64,000 nt of DNA from Lagopus muta (lineage: Eukaryota > Chordata > Aves > Galliformes > Phasianidae), in NCBI RefSeq assembly GCF_023343835.1, contig NC_064439.1, positions 24,306,933 through 24,370,932 on the forward strand, given 5' to 3'. Of this stretch, positions 34,717 through 47,100 are shown piece by piece; position 1 is the stretch's first letter, and every line of letters begins with the position of its first letter. The position numbers were made by a program, and so were the translations under genes. Under the pieces are notes generated by a model, which was given only the letters and a program-made list of their open reading frames with translations, did not search any database and was not told where the DNA came from.

Positions 34717-36850
34717 TCATACTATGGTGCTGTTTACTCATCCAATAACAGCCCGGTGCTCTTGTCAAATACAATATTGTGTGCTCCGAATTCTTTGCAA
34801 AGCAGAATTTACACGCCACAGAAGAAAACACTTCAGCCCCATTTGAATAGGAAATAAAAGAGATTGCATTACTCTATTTCTTTGTAAGCTGAAAAAAATA
34901 AATAAAAGGCATTGTCCTCTTTCAGAGTTCAGATTTCATTTTCTTCAGATGAAGTCGTGGTGGCTAGATTTACAAAAACTCTATTCTTTTTTTTTTTTCT
35001 TTCTTTTTTTTTCACAGATCTGCAAATTTCCTATCTTTAAAGAGTTTGCACAGAGTCTGAGAGAAAACAATAGAAACAAAAATCTTCAAGCCAGAAGCTC
35101 CGAGCTGGCATGAAAGCGGCAGGAACAAGACTTGAACACTCCTTAATGCCAGCACAACCATCGGTTTATTTCTAAATTCCCTTTTCTCTGAAATTCCATG
35201 CTTTATTTATCATGGCAAAGCAGAGCGCAAAGCAGAAAACGCACTTCTGAAGATTTTCTTGGACTCTTTAGAGCTACATCTGAAGACACATAAACTATAA
35301 TAGAAAACATACACAGAATTATTATTGTGTTTTACATTTTGGCATTTTTGCAAACTTCCATAATTATGTCATTTTACTACATTAAAACAAACAGCAAGGA
35401 AATAGAAAATACTTCTTCCACAGCTGTGTTTACTACCTTAAATGTGTTTTTTTTTCTCAACTAGGCAACCAGTCTGAGATAAGAGGTTTCCCTGCTGTGT
35501 ACCACAGCATAATCAGGAGCACACACAGTACCCACCTGGAGTATTCCAACTACAAGAGCAGTGGAAAATTAAAGCAAGAGAATGGAATAGTCAATAGCTT
35601 TTTCCAGTGAGACACATTTGACATAGTAATAGACTTACTTTTTAAGTATATGAGTGTGCAGAAGACCTCTGAGCATTCATTTAAGTGAAAATCTTGTTTA
35701 TAGAAGGAAAACCTATATTCAACCTTCCCTAAACAAATCCAGGTTTTAATTGAAAAGCTTTAAATGCATTTAGCCATAATGTGAAGCATTATTTTGCACT
35801 TTCTTTACTGCTTTTGGGAGCAAATTTCACACAAGTGAAAGCTTAATAATTTATTCCAGTCAAATGAATGTATTTTGTCAGAACTGCAAATATCTGAAAG
35901 ATGTTATCTAGTCAAAATCCACACCGACCTCAAAGATTTCCTGAGGAGGCTTAATCTGCTGGAATGTCTTCTTAGGAATAAACTAAAGTTTTTCCCAGTA
36001 CCATTTCTAGAGTGGAGTCAGGTTAAAAAAATCACTGTAGAGCAGGGTAGGGTTAAAAAATCACTGTAGAAAAATCACTTGAAATTATTGATGTGACTTT
36101 CGATTTTCAGCCATTGGTGATAAGGGGTCACTACTTTTAAAGCAGTCTGGGCAGTCTGAGTAGGGTTTTGTTTCTAAGGAAGGTCTAATGGATCTTTAAA
36201 AAACTTATTTGGCATGATCACTCAGTATTTATTCAGAGTTGCAGAATTTAGCAACAGTGATGGGCTTTTTAGATCATATAAAACATACGTTTTTCTTGAA
36301 CTTAAGTGTTGTACTTCAGCTTTGACTTTTCTTTAAGGTCTTCAGTTCTGTATAAAGGAAATGTAAAACGCTTTATAATTGCAGAATGAAAACGTGTTTT
36401 GAAACATCAGTGTGCAGTTTTTAGACTTCCATATTGTTTTGTCTCATGAACAGTTGAAGAAAAATCCTCTCCAGTGAAGTCATGGAATTTCTTACAGTAA
36501 CCAAGTTTACAGATTTTGTTAAAAGACAACTTTGTATGACAATAAGTCATCTAAGCCCACTTTGTTATTTAAACTTGGCACTGGAGAAGAGAGTGTGAGC
36601 CCCTAAAGCATATAGGAGCTTTCAGAAATTCCTCCCATCAACTGAAACATTAAGCATCCTATTTTTTTTTTTTGTTTTTGGGAAGGTTTGAACATCAGTG
36701 TAGGCTGTTACAGTGTTACAGCTTCTCAGTAAGTTTCATTAACATGGAGTGCAGCTCACCTAAATTTGTCACCCAAAAGTCAGGTCCCAACTTTGAGCAC
36801 AGACCCTCTGCTCCCATGGCTGAGGTGGAGAAAGATGGATGTGTTGAGGG
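34717..36850. other. Intergenic AT-rich DNA, no gene
   Basis: AT-rich intergenic DNA with T-rich tracts near 34988-35012. A short local duplication at 36021-36070 repeats GGTTAAAAAATCACTGTAGA about 30 bp apart. No exon is recognised. Confidence 0.5.
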
Positions 36851-37255
36851 GAATCACAGTATCATAGAATCACCAAGGCTGGAAAAGACATCCAAGATCA
36901 TCCAATCTAACTGTCCACCTACCACCAATAGTTCCCACTCACCATGTCCCTCAGTACAACATCTAAATGTTTCTTGCACACCTCCAGGGTCAGTGACTCC
37001 ACCACCTTCTGGGCAGCTCATTCCAGTGCCTGACCACTGTTTTGGAGAAGCTTTTCCAAATGTCCAACCTGAATCTTCCCTGGCACTTGAGGCCATTCCT
37101 TCCTATCACTAGTTACATGGAAGAAGGACCAACCTCCATCTCACCACAACCTCCGTTCAGGCTCTTGCAGAAAGCTCTACGGTCTCATTCTCTAGACTAA
37201 ATAATGCCAGCTCTCTCAGTCGCGCCTCATAAGGAAGACTTGTGCTTTCCTGGGA
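36851..37255 (-). mobile_element. CR1 LINE, 3' fragment
   Basis: Reverse-oriented CR1 of about 400 bp. It has ATCATAGAATCACCAAGGCTGG at the element's 3' end, TCCAAGATCATCCAATC, GTGACTCCACCACCTTCTGG and TTCCAGTGCCTGACCAC, and continues through AGGCTCTTGCAGAAAGC to a diverged 5' edge. The 5' truncation is typical of CR1. Confidence 0.92.
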
Positions 37256-38382
37256 GAGGCATCATGAGGCAGCTGTGTATCTATTGCTGACACCAACAAC
37301 GTTGTCAGCTGTTTAGGATGCCTGTGGATGCTGTTGTAAACACAGTCCGAGTGCTAACATTATGGCTGCATTCCTGCCAACTATTTAATTTGGATATGAC
37401 CAGCTGCAAAATACAGATCCTTTCTCAAAGGGCGTTGGAGTTTTTTGGGACTTGTTACCACCATGAAGTAGAACAAGTAGACAGGGGGATGGATCTTAAC
37501 TCTTTATCTGGGAGAGGGTGACAGCACTGTGGTGTGTGCTTCCTCAGGGAAGATCACCGAAGGAGGGATTTTCTTCTTCCTTCTCTCAAAGGGGCAATGC
37601 CCATTTCTTTAAGTGAACAACGAAACTATACTTCCTATTCCATTTTGGAAGAAATGTGGAGTTGTGACTACTTAAAAACTACTTTCTACCACACAAAGCA
37701 CCGTTCTACTCACAGAGATATTTATAGAGGAAATTAACACAACTTCTCGATAAATCTGTTGGATTAAAAAGTGATGTGGCTGGCAAACGCAGGTTCCCTT
37801 TTAAGCTGTTTGAGCATTTCTGTCATAACAAACATTGTCCCCAAATGGTGGCACCCTTTCCTCTAGCAAATTTTTGAGCGATGCTGGAACACAGTCTGCT
37901 ATGATTCCCTTTCATTTCTGACATCGTTATGTCATTTTGTGGATTTGCGCTGACAGCATTTCATTTCGACATCATTATAGCATCTCAGCTGACTTTGCAC
38001 ACTGAGCACACCATGAGAGTTTTGTGATGAGACTATACTAAGAACAGGTAGAATAAGTAGGTTATTAACTCTATTGAAAAAAATTACGCAGCTGAAAATA
38101 ATTGTTACACATGAACACAAGTGGCTTTCCTGCTTAATTTTTTTGTGAAATTTGATTTTTTTTCTTTTTTTCTTTAATAGCCAAAAGATTGAGGATAAAT
38201 TACAGCTAGCCATGAGCTGGGAAGTGCAGAGCATTCCATGACAGAGGGAAATAATGGGGGAAATACAAGAAAAGCTAACAAAAAAAGTTGTAAATGAATC
38301 CATCTCTTCTTACGCCTCCCTGTGCCATATCCTACAGATCCATCAACTCACAAGCCAGGGTGTGCAGTAAGTGCTCTGCACA
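37256..38382. other. Intergenic, no gene seen
   Basis: Unremarkable AT-rich intergenic sequence between two CR1 fragments. Confidence 0.5.
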
Positions 38383-38586
38383 AATGTTAGGAAGAATTTC
38401 TTCTCAGAATGTGTGGTAATTCATTGCAGTAGGCTGCTCAGGGAAGTGGTGGAGTCACCATTCCTGGACGTGTTCAAGAAACCTGTAGATGTGGCACTGA
38501 GTGTTCATTGGATGTGGTGGGGATGGGTTAATGTTTGGACTAGGTGATTTGAGTGGTCTTTTCCAACCTTAATTCTGTGATTCTAT
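38383..38586 (+). mobile_element. CR1 LINE, 3' fragment
   Basis: A forward CR1 piece starting at AATGTTAGGAAGAATTTCTT, then GTGGTGGAGTCACCATTCCT, TGTTCAAGAAACC and TTTTCCAACCTTAATTCTGT, with a terminal GATTCTAT repeat. Confidence 0.92.
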
Positions 38587-41500
38587 CTCTGAAGGATCAC
38601 TGGGTGCCCAGGCCCCCCAGGTAATCATGCCAGTCCCACCTGAGATGTTCTTGAAGAGAAAATCTGGGCTGTACCAAAATGCTCCAAGTTCAGAAAGTAT
38701 CTGTAAGATCACACTTCCATCAGGGATATGCTTTAATCATATTATTACATTTTAATTATATCATCACATACTAGAGGGTTTGTTTTTTTTTCTTTCTTTC
38801 TTTTTTTTTTTAAATTTGTGTTGGCGAGGACATCCAGGGCATGCTTAAGAAATAAAATAGGTCAGCAATATTATTCCATGCCATTTTAAATTAGTGATCC
38901 TGTGTTTGTTACTGCATTTGGTGCAACGAGTAAGGCCAGTCATTTCTTCAAGGCTTTTTTACAGGACTGCTCTAGTATCTGTATTGTGTAAGTACCATAC
39001 CAATCTTGGTAACATTTTTCCTAGGGTGAAATGAGATAATGAATAGCGCTACCTCCCCTGTCTGAGATGAAAAGATGAGGCAGAGGAGACTTGCTGGAGG
39101 CCAGATGCACGTTGGCTCCTTGGGCTCCCACACCCATCCCACTGGGGCACTCACTGCTGTCTGCTCTTTGTGAGTGTCCTTGGGCAGAGAGAAAACATCT
39201 TTCCCTTTGGGTTTGAGTGTATGTTTGACATCTCCACACCGCAATGAAGTAGCAGGTTGCCAGAAAATAGTGTGTAACTGAAAATGGGAAAGTTGCTTAT
39301 ATGCTAGCCATGCCTGATGAGCGGGTCAAGGAGCAGCAGGGAGAGGACTTGGATGGAGGAGCAGGGAGCTGCAATACAGCCTTTCAGGGCTGTAGCTGCA
39401 AATTTCTTATTTCATATTTGGGAATCAGATGATATGAATCAAAAAAGTTACCTAAGAGCAATGCTGAATTGTCTCACTGAGATAAGAAACACTAACTAAA
39501 TGTGTAGGTACACAGGGGCAGCACTGGAAGCCCTGTAGACCAAGCATAGGGCTTCTTCTGCATGTCTCAGCCAGCAAGCAGCAGCCATCCGTGACATGGA
39601 TGTGGGAAATGGGAATGTCTCCTGCAGCTTGGCTGATGAGTAGTCACATACTTTGTCACAAGCGTCTTACTGCCTGAAGAAAGCGGCTGCAGAACCTCCA
39701 GGTCCTTTGGGAATCTTTCTGCACAACCAAGGGCAGTTTTGGTGTCAGGACAGCCAAAGGGCTGTCAGTTAGAGTGTGCTTTGCAGCCAGACTGCAAAAA
39801 GCTACAGTTCATCCCTGTTCAAAAATCTCCCAGGTCAGAAAGAGTTTTTGGTGTTTCCGTGAACAAGCAAGAGGGTGAACTGCGCTTCTTGTAGCTCCCT
39901 TAAGCGAGGGAAGAGTGGCCTTCATCACAGTAGTGTCCCAGGTTTTTCCTGAGATGGTAAAGCTGAAGCAGAGAGAGACCCCTAAGCCCCTGGGGTGCAG
40001 CTTGTCCTTTCCATCAGAGCACACTCCTCTTGGCTGCCTCACCCCAACACAGATGTGCTGCACCCGGCCTTCAGAAATTCATGATTCATAGCTTAGCTTC
40101 AGCCCACTGCCAACCAGCACAGGATTTCCATTGACTTCACTCCCTTCTGTGGCCGCCCTCAGGTTCTCAAATCACATTGCCAAAGGCCAGCTCTCCATTG
40201 GAGCTGTCAAGGATGTCCCATGTCACTGCAACTGGTGGCACATCGCCAGTTGCTGCCATTTTGGGCATGGAAGTCACAAGCTGACTTCACCTTCTGTTTG
40301 CCTTGTGCTTCTTTTAACCTGGAAAATGAGATTCTGTAATTGAGAATATAGCTTTTAGATATCAAAGGCAGTTTAAATTAATTAAGTTTGTCAAAAGATG
40401 GTTAAAATTAGAACTTACAATGATGTCTCCTGAGTTTTTGCTGATAAGAAATATGACAGACTTTCTGGAAAACCCTACCTCTGGGATGGCTGCCAAGCGT
40501 TTGCTTCTCTATTGCTACCATATTTTGACCTTGAATAGAACTTTCTAATTACATCACAAATGTTATTATATCATGCAAATTAGGAAGCTGTTAACATAGC
40601 CCAAGATAAAATAGCTGAAAAATAACAGGCTGCAGCCACTTCTCATTATGCTCTGAAGGTCTAGAAAGTTTTGAAGTACAGCTCCTCAATCCTGTCTCTT
40701 CGAATGTCAAAGAGCAGATGACCTCACAGCAAAGAAAGCTGGTTACCTAAGGAAGCTGGCTCATCCACAAGGCACAGTTTCTGCTCTCTTCTGCTGGCGT
40801 CCTTTGTCATAACATATTAACAGTGATTTGTGTCCTGCTGAGAAAGTTGTGTTTGTGTAACGCCATTGGAGCTCTGTTGGCTGAGACAGGAGGTATTCTG
40901 GCTAGTTAGTCACAGCTATCAAATGCTTGGAACTTCGTTTTCGCTCTTTTCTGGCTGAGCATCTTTGACAAATATTTTGCCTCGAGGTTGAAAAAGTCCT
41001 AAATAGTCAACAGCATTGTTTGCAGGACTGGACATGCGTTTGCAGCCAGACGGGTGTGTGTGATGCGCTCCTGCAGTGGGGACACAATGACATCTGGTGG
41101 CCGCTTCAGGCTGGCGGCGGGGCTGGGGAACAACCAGCAGATCGGCCCCTGCGAGGAGAGGGGATGGCATCCCTTCGGGATGATGGGCGATAGGTCGAAA
41201 TATCAGGGTGTAAATCAAGTAATACAACGGGAATTGTGAAACATAACTTATAAGATATTCTACTTACACATTATTTGTTTATTGTTATTTGGGAGCAAAA
41301 AACAGCAAACAAACAAACCATCGGCCAAATCCTCAGATGGTGAAAAGTTTCCCTATTGTCTTCAGAATTGGCTGTCAGATGAAAAAAAGAGTTAAAGCAA
41401 CATATACTGGGTGGAACCACGAGAAATCCTCCAAGAACACCCAGCGTGAACAAATGCAACTACTTCTCTGCTCCTGAAAAAGAGATACATGCAAGCACAG

Positions 41501-43370
41501 GTTTCTGACATCTCAACGTGACCTGGTTACTGCACCGTACTTCTGTCCATGCCTTTTTTTCTGAACATGATGCAATCTCTGTAAGTCTTTTGGATAAAAT
41601 TTTGCATAATCTACCACAAACACATGGTGCTCCAGTGGTAAGGTACTTCTTCTGCAAACAGTGTTATTAATGTAACTAAAGAAGGCAACCAAAGCTTCTG
41701 TTTCTGGAAATGTGAATGCTAGTAATAGGAGAGAGAACAGATTTCCTACCAGCTCACGCTTTTTATGTTCAAAGTGTATTACTATTTGTCTTCTATCAGC
41801 TCTGCTCCTACAGTGTTAGTTCTGTTGCCTCACCAGGATGCAGCACCTTAGAAAATCATCATACCTGCTTTCTAAAACCGGTGGGCTGTGCCAATTTGCT
41901 TAGTGAGTGGTACTAGGGTGGGGATGTGATACAGCTACAGCATCATCATAGCATCCAGAAGAAGACCACACTAAGCAGGAAGGAAGTTTTTGCTCCAGCT
42001 GACGGAGGCAAATCAATCGTGAGCCGAGGGATGCGGCAGACACTAGATCCAGCCCAGAGCTGTACCAGTTTCCAGGTGGTGAGAAGACAATCCAGCCTAT
42101 AGAAAAGTATGGTACACAAGAGCAAGAACAGTGAAAATGAGCACCGGGCTGGTATAAACCTCTGTATCAAAAACAGTCACCTTGATCCAGGATGACTGGA
42201 GGACAGTTGTGTGTTGGCTTTAGTGGGAGACAAGAATGGGCTCAAGGTGGAGCATCACCTTGTAGCATTACCTCCATTTGTGATACAAATGAGAAGTCTG
42301 AGACTGTGCAAGTATTCTCTTCCTTACAGAGCAGAAAAAGGAATTTGAGCAGAGGGGTAGGGAACTGACCCTAATGTCACAACCCTACTGCTCAACAATG
42401 GGCTCTTCACAGTGCTGTTTTCAGGAAAGGAAAAAGAAAGAGGAGGGTTTGTGTGGAAGAGAAGACAGAAGGAGAAAAGGCAAAATGTGGAAAAGAAAAA
42501 AATGATAATGTGTAACAAGTTCAGTCTGCTATTGTTAAAGGTTTGATATTCCTCAGAGCAACAAAATAGAAATCTGTGATAAAAAAAATGATCTGACATT
42601 CAAATATTACAGAAAGTTCTTTACCAGACCATATACAGCATATTTATCTGATTCATCAGAATCAGACATCCCTGCAGAATATACAGGGGTGCTAATAATG
42701 GGACAACAAGTGGGCTGAATTTCCACCCTCAGATCATTTCAGAGCATTAGAATGTGGCATTTGGTTCCTGACCGCAGCATTCAGGATGCAGGATGAAACA
42801 GGAATGCATGCATCTGCTGAGCTGCTTGTTTGAGTGTGCCATCCTGGGCTTTGCATCTGAATGGCTGTATTGTAAGGAGAGAAAAATATCAAGAGCAAGA
42901 AAATGTTTTCCCTACTTTCTGACTTGTGCATGTTCTTTAAAGAGAGCTACTGTGGGATGTGAACTTTCATGCTAAACACAGTGACTCCTAATAATGGATA
43001 AAAAAGTAAATCAGATGCAGATTTCTGGGCTGCTGCCTTCAGTTATCACAGCACTTACAACTTAGTGTAACTCAGTAAGTGTTCATGCATGTTACTGATT
43101 TTCTTGCTGCAGTAACCAAGCAAGATGTAGCCTCAGAACAGTGACACTTGTGTCCCTGGTTAGTGCTACACAAACCTGAAGACAACTCCTGCTTGCAGGT
43201 TGGCACGTGTGCAGAAGTGCCCACAGGTATGTTCTGCATTGATTCTGGGTAATAATCAAACATTTTCTGAAGCCCACCTACTTATTGCCTTCCGGTGTCT
43301 GACTTCCATGTATTTTTCCCATGTACTTGGTTACATATGAACTGTCAAGAAAAAATATTTGTTCAGATAA
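38587..43370. other. Intergenic, no gene seen
   Basis: Mostly AT-rich unique sequence with a T/C-rich tract at 38782-38812. The stretch at about 40340-40640 has TTTAAATTAATTAAG, TTTCTAATTACATC and ATCATGCAAATTAGG (octamer/homeodomain-like) motifs and may be a regulatory element. No coding exon was recognised. Confidence 0.4.

Positions 43371-43400
<30 letters not shown>
43371..43400. repeat. Poly-T tract
   Basis: About 28 uninterrupted T. Confidence 0.9.
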
Positions 43401-43403
<3 letters not shown>

Positions 43404-43950
43404 CAAACCAAAAAAATCTGCTGAATCTCTTGACCAGCAAGAGGACACTCTGTGGTAACCTATGCTCTCCCTCCAAAAAGAACTGCAGTGCCTGGGTTAT
43501 TTGTTTTAAGGGATACTGTGACGTCAAGCTGGGAGCTAAAATAGCAACTGTAAACACAGTTTCTTAACAAACCAAAGACTTGTGGAGATACTTCTATGTT
43601 TATCATTTGCAGTGGATAGAGGGGATTATGGTGTGTTTTTATTACAAATCTTCCCTTTGGCCAGTGCATCTTGGACAATGCAGCCTTATGCTTGCGCATA
43701 GGAGTCAGGATAAGACAATGGTGAGAAATTAATGACTTGTCCATGTTATTTGGCTACTCTGTGATAATGATGAAATACAGAAAGGCCCTTTGATACTAGA
43801 AAAATGTTCATGAAATCACAGAAAATGAAGTGGAAGGGCAGAGCACCCTACTTAAAACACAGGTTAATAAACACGTTTGTCTTCAGGTATATCCAATGAT
43901 CCACGGGCAGTTACAGAGCTGGGAGGGGCCCTTTACTTGATTTTTTTGTT

Positions 43951-44146
43951 ATAATGGCTTCAGTACAGAAGCCTGCTTGCATATATGGATGTACAGAGAC
44001 AGATCTTCTTCCCCTCTGGGCCTACTGGCAAGCCACAGAACTTTGTGTGTGGAGCTACAGTCTCCATCTGGAGACATCTCATAGGCAGGCTTCTGCTCTT
44101 CACCTTTGGGTGCCCACTGTGAGACACACACTTTTTGGAAGCCACC
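43951..44146. repeat. Imperfect inverted-repeat block
   Basis: An 11-bp perfect inverted repeat, CAGAAGCCTGC (43966-43976) and GCAGGCTTCTG (44085-44095), encloses a perfect 6-bp hairpin GTCTCC-ATCT-GGAGAC (44060-44075). TGGCTTC/GAAGCCA flank further out. It could be a decayed inverted-repeat transposon or chance. No target-site duplication was identified. Confidence 0.35.
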
Positions 44147-47100
44147 TTTAGGACACTGAATTCAGCCAGCAGCTGAGCTCAGTACTTCCTTTCCAGCCGT
44201 ACAGCAACTTCTGGGACAACTGAGGACAAAACTCTCAGACACACAAACCATGGGTGCTCAGGGAACTCTGCTCTTGCGATTGACCTCTCCTTTTTCCCTT
44301 GGTACATCTCTTCGCTTTTGTCAATAAGCAGGCAAAAAGATTACTATGTAGTGAATGAACGAACTGTGGAATGGGTAAACAACATGGCCATGCTAATTAT
44401 TCTTAGCAGCTTCTAGTCTTTGACCACGTGCTTTCACCCTGTGGCAATGCACAGATGTCTCCCTCTAGTCCTGCAGTGTGACATGTGACGGATGTATAGA
44501 AAAAAAAAGCCTTTCTGCTAAAAATAAACAGGCATCTTTTGGCTCTTTCCTTCTCCATGCTGAAAAGACCAACCAGAGACAGGGATAGGATATATGCACA
44601 ATACCCTCAATCCTGTAAGCATCTGCCGGTAGGTGGTGTTCAAACGACTTTTGAATGTTTCAGCATATCTTCAGTTCTCTTTGATTCTTCTGAGGTTATA
44701 TGGGTGGTTACTGGCAGAATTATACAAATACAGTGTTCACAGCTCAGCAATCCTTGGATCCAGATTTGGAGTTTAATGTGGGTGGCACAGGAGTAAATGC
44801 CAAGAAGGCCAGGACAGGGCTGTTACTTACAGAAACTCAGTGACTCAGTAATAGAGCCTTTGCAAACTGCAATTAAAGAGCCAGAAGTGTATTTTGTAAC
44901 TACTAAAGTGTAAGGGGGAAACCTCAGTTTTTGTAGCGCCGTTTCATTTTCCCCCTTTAATGAATGTTTTAACCTTGCCTTAAGACATATTTCTGTTACT
45001 CAGCGTCAGTCAGAGTCAACCAGCATCTTTCAAGTTTTTTTGTCATCTGCAGCTCTGCTGTTGGAACGAATGTCTTTCAGTCCACTCTAGGGTTAACACT
45101 TCAAACCTCAATAACTGCACGTTCCCTTTGTTAGGAGAGCCTTGACAGTGTCTATAGATAGATTTTACTAAACTTGCCATTGGTTTTGTGGGTAACTTAC
45201 CATGTAATGACAAAGTATTGCTCAAAAAGTTATTAATAACAGCCATCACTTTGACACAGCGTGGATTAATGCTTGAAGTTACGCAAACCTCAAAAACAAT
45301 ATGAGCTATTGGCTAAAGAACTGACTTAAGACCCGGGAATGCCTGCAGTTATTGTCCTGTCTCTGCCACTGTTTTACTGAATGATGGGTGTGCAGTGTGT
45401 CTCGCTTTCAAAAGTTTCCCATCTTCTGAATGGGGATGCGGGACTAACAGGCAGTCTGGATGTAGCTAAAGGCACATTTTGAAATGCAAGCATGTAAAGC
45501 GCTCAGTGAATACAGGGTACAGTTTATATTGTGGGAACTACTGTGATGAGTTATCACAAAGAAAGAAAAAAATCACCATATTATATACCTCAAAAAATCT
45601 GATTACAAAGTTAGACAGGGAAATATGATTTTGGTAAGTTACTTCAGACCACTACAATAACAAAACAGTCTTATGTGCACTCATGCATGCATGTACATGA
45701 GTGTGTATGGGCAAACATATATATGTGCTAGGAGAAGTGTATTGGTGTATGTATGTGTCTACACACATGCATAAAAAAGAGGTATATGCATATTTACACA
45801 TACACTCATGGTTCATGGAATATCTTCTTTTGCTTGCATGACAGCGCATGTATCATACAGGCAATGAGAAGGATCTCTAGCACTTTCTGGCAGCAAGAAA
45901 AGGGACCTGTGTTCCAGAATCCTAAAGACAACACTGGAATTTGGTCTACACTTTTTGAGTCAATCAGTGATTTCTAAACTGGCTGGAACTTCAGTAACTT
46001 CTGTCTGGTAAACTGAAGAGCTGATCTCAGGATCAGACCATCATGTGCATATATATTTCATGGGATTCAGAGCTTCAGATTTCTCTAAGCTGTTGATGGA
46101 AAAAAAAACAAACAAAAAAACCCAACAAACAAACAAAAAAGCATAGCTGTAAGCAGCAACAGGGAGGAAGGAATGACCCCAAATTTGCATTGCAAACCGT
46201 CCCGCAGTCATTGACATGACTGAGTTTTCAAGACAATCATATCCCAGTGGATCTCAGAGCAACTTGCATATTAAATGCAGTCTTTCCTGGGAAGGCTGAA
46301 AAGAAGTGGTATTGTCTGAAGACCTGCTAGACCAAAGGACTTCAGACTTGCAAGGATAAACTTGCCCCAGGCTCTGATGAGGTATAACAATTTTCAAAAC
46401 ATGTTGAAGATGCCTGTGGATTTTAGAGCACTTTGAAATCCAGCTCTTAAATGAGCAGCTTTGCTCCCAGGGCATAACTTTGAAAACAAAATGCAGGAAG
46501 ACAGCAAATGAGTCAGAGCAAAGCCCTCTGGAAGCTGTGAAGAGCACAGTTTTGATATATGAAACTGAAAAACAGACGGGATGCGATTCTTGTCCTTTTA
46601 AAGAATTTCTGAAGTATTGATCCCCTCCAGTACAATTCATGGCATGCTAGTGTTCATTCATGTATAGGAAAATGAAAAACGATCCCTTGAACACAGTACG
46701 ACTTTACCAGATATTAGTTGTGGAAGATTTTTTAAAGGTGGGCTTCATTCTGGGTATCCATTACTTAAATGACCTGACACATGAACTACAGACCTGGATG
46801 GCATTCTCCAGTTTCTCAGTGTGACCCAGGCAAACGTTTGAATTTCAGAGCTCACAGAAAAACCATCTGTCCTTTAGAACACTATTTTGAGCAGAAACTG
46901 CAGCGGTACATCACTGCACCATGCAGCACTCCACTTGGAAAACTCATTGTCAAGGATTTTCATACATAGATTGCCTTTTCTTCCCCATTAGTTAATATAA
47001 AACTGTTATAACTGATGTTGGCTCAATAAACAAAACAGGACCATAAGGATGCTGTGACACTTTGTAGCTCCTTTCCCCTACCCGTGGAAAGTCTTCAACC

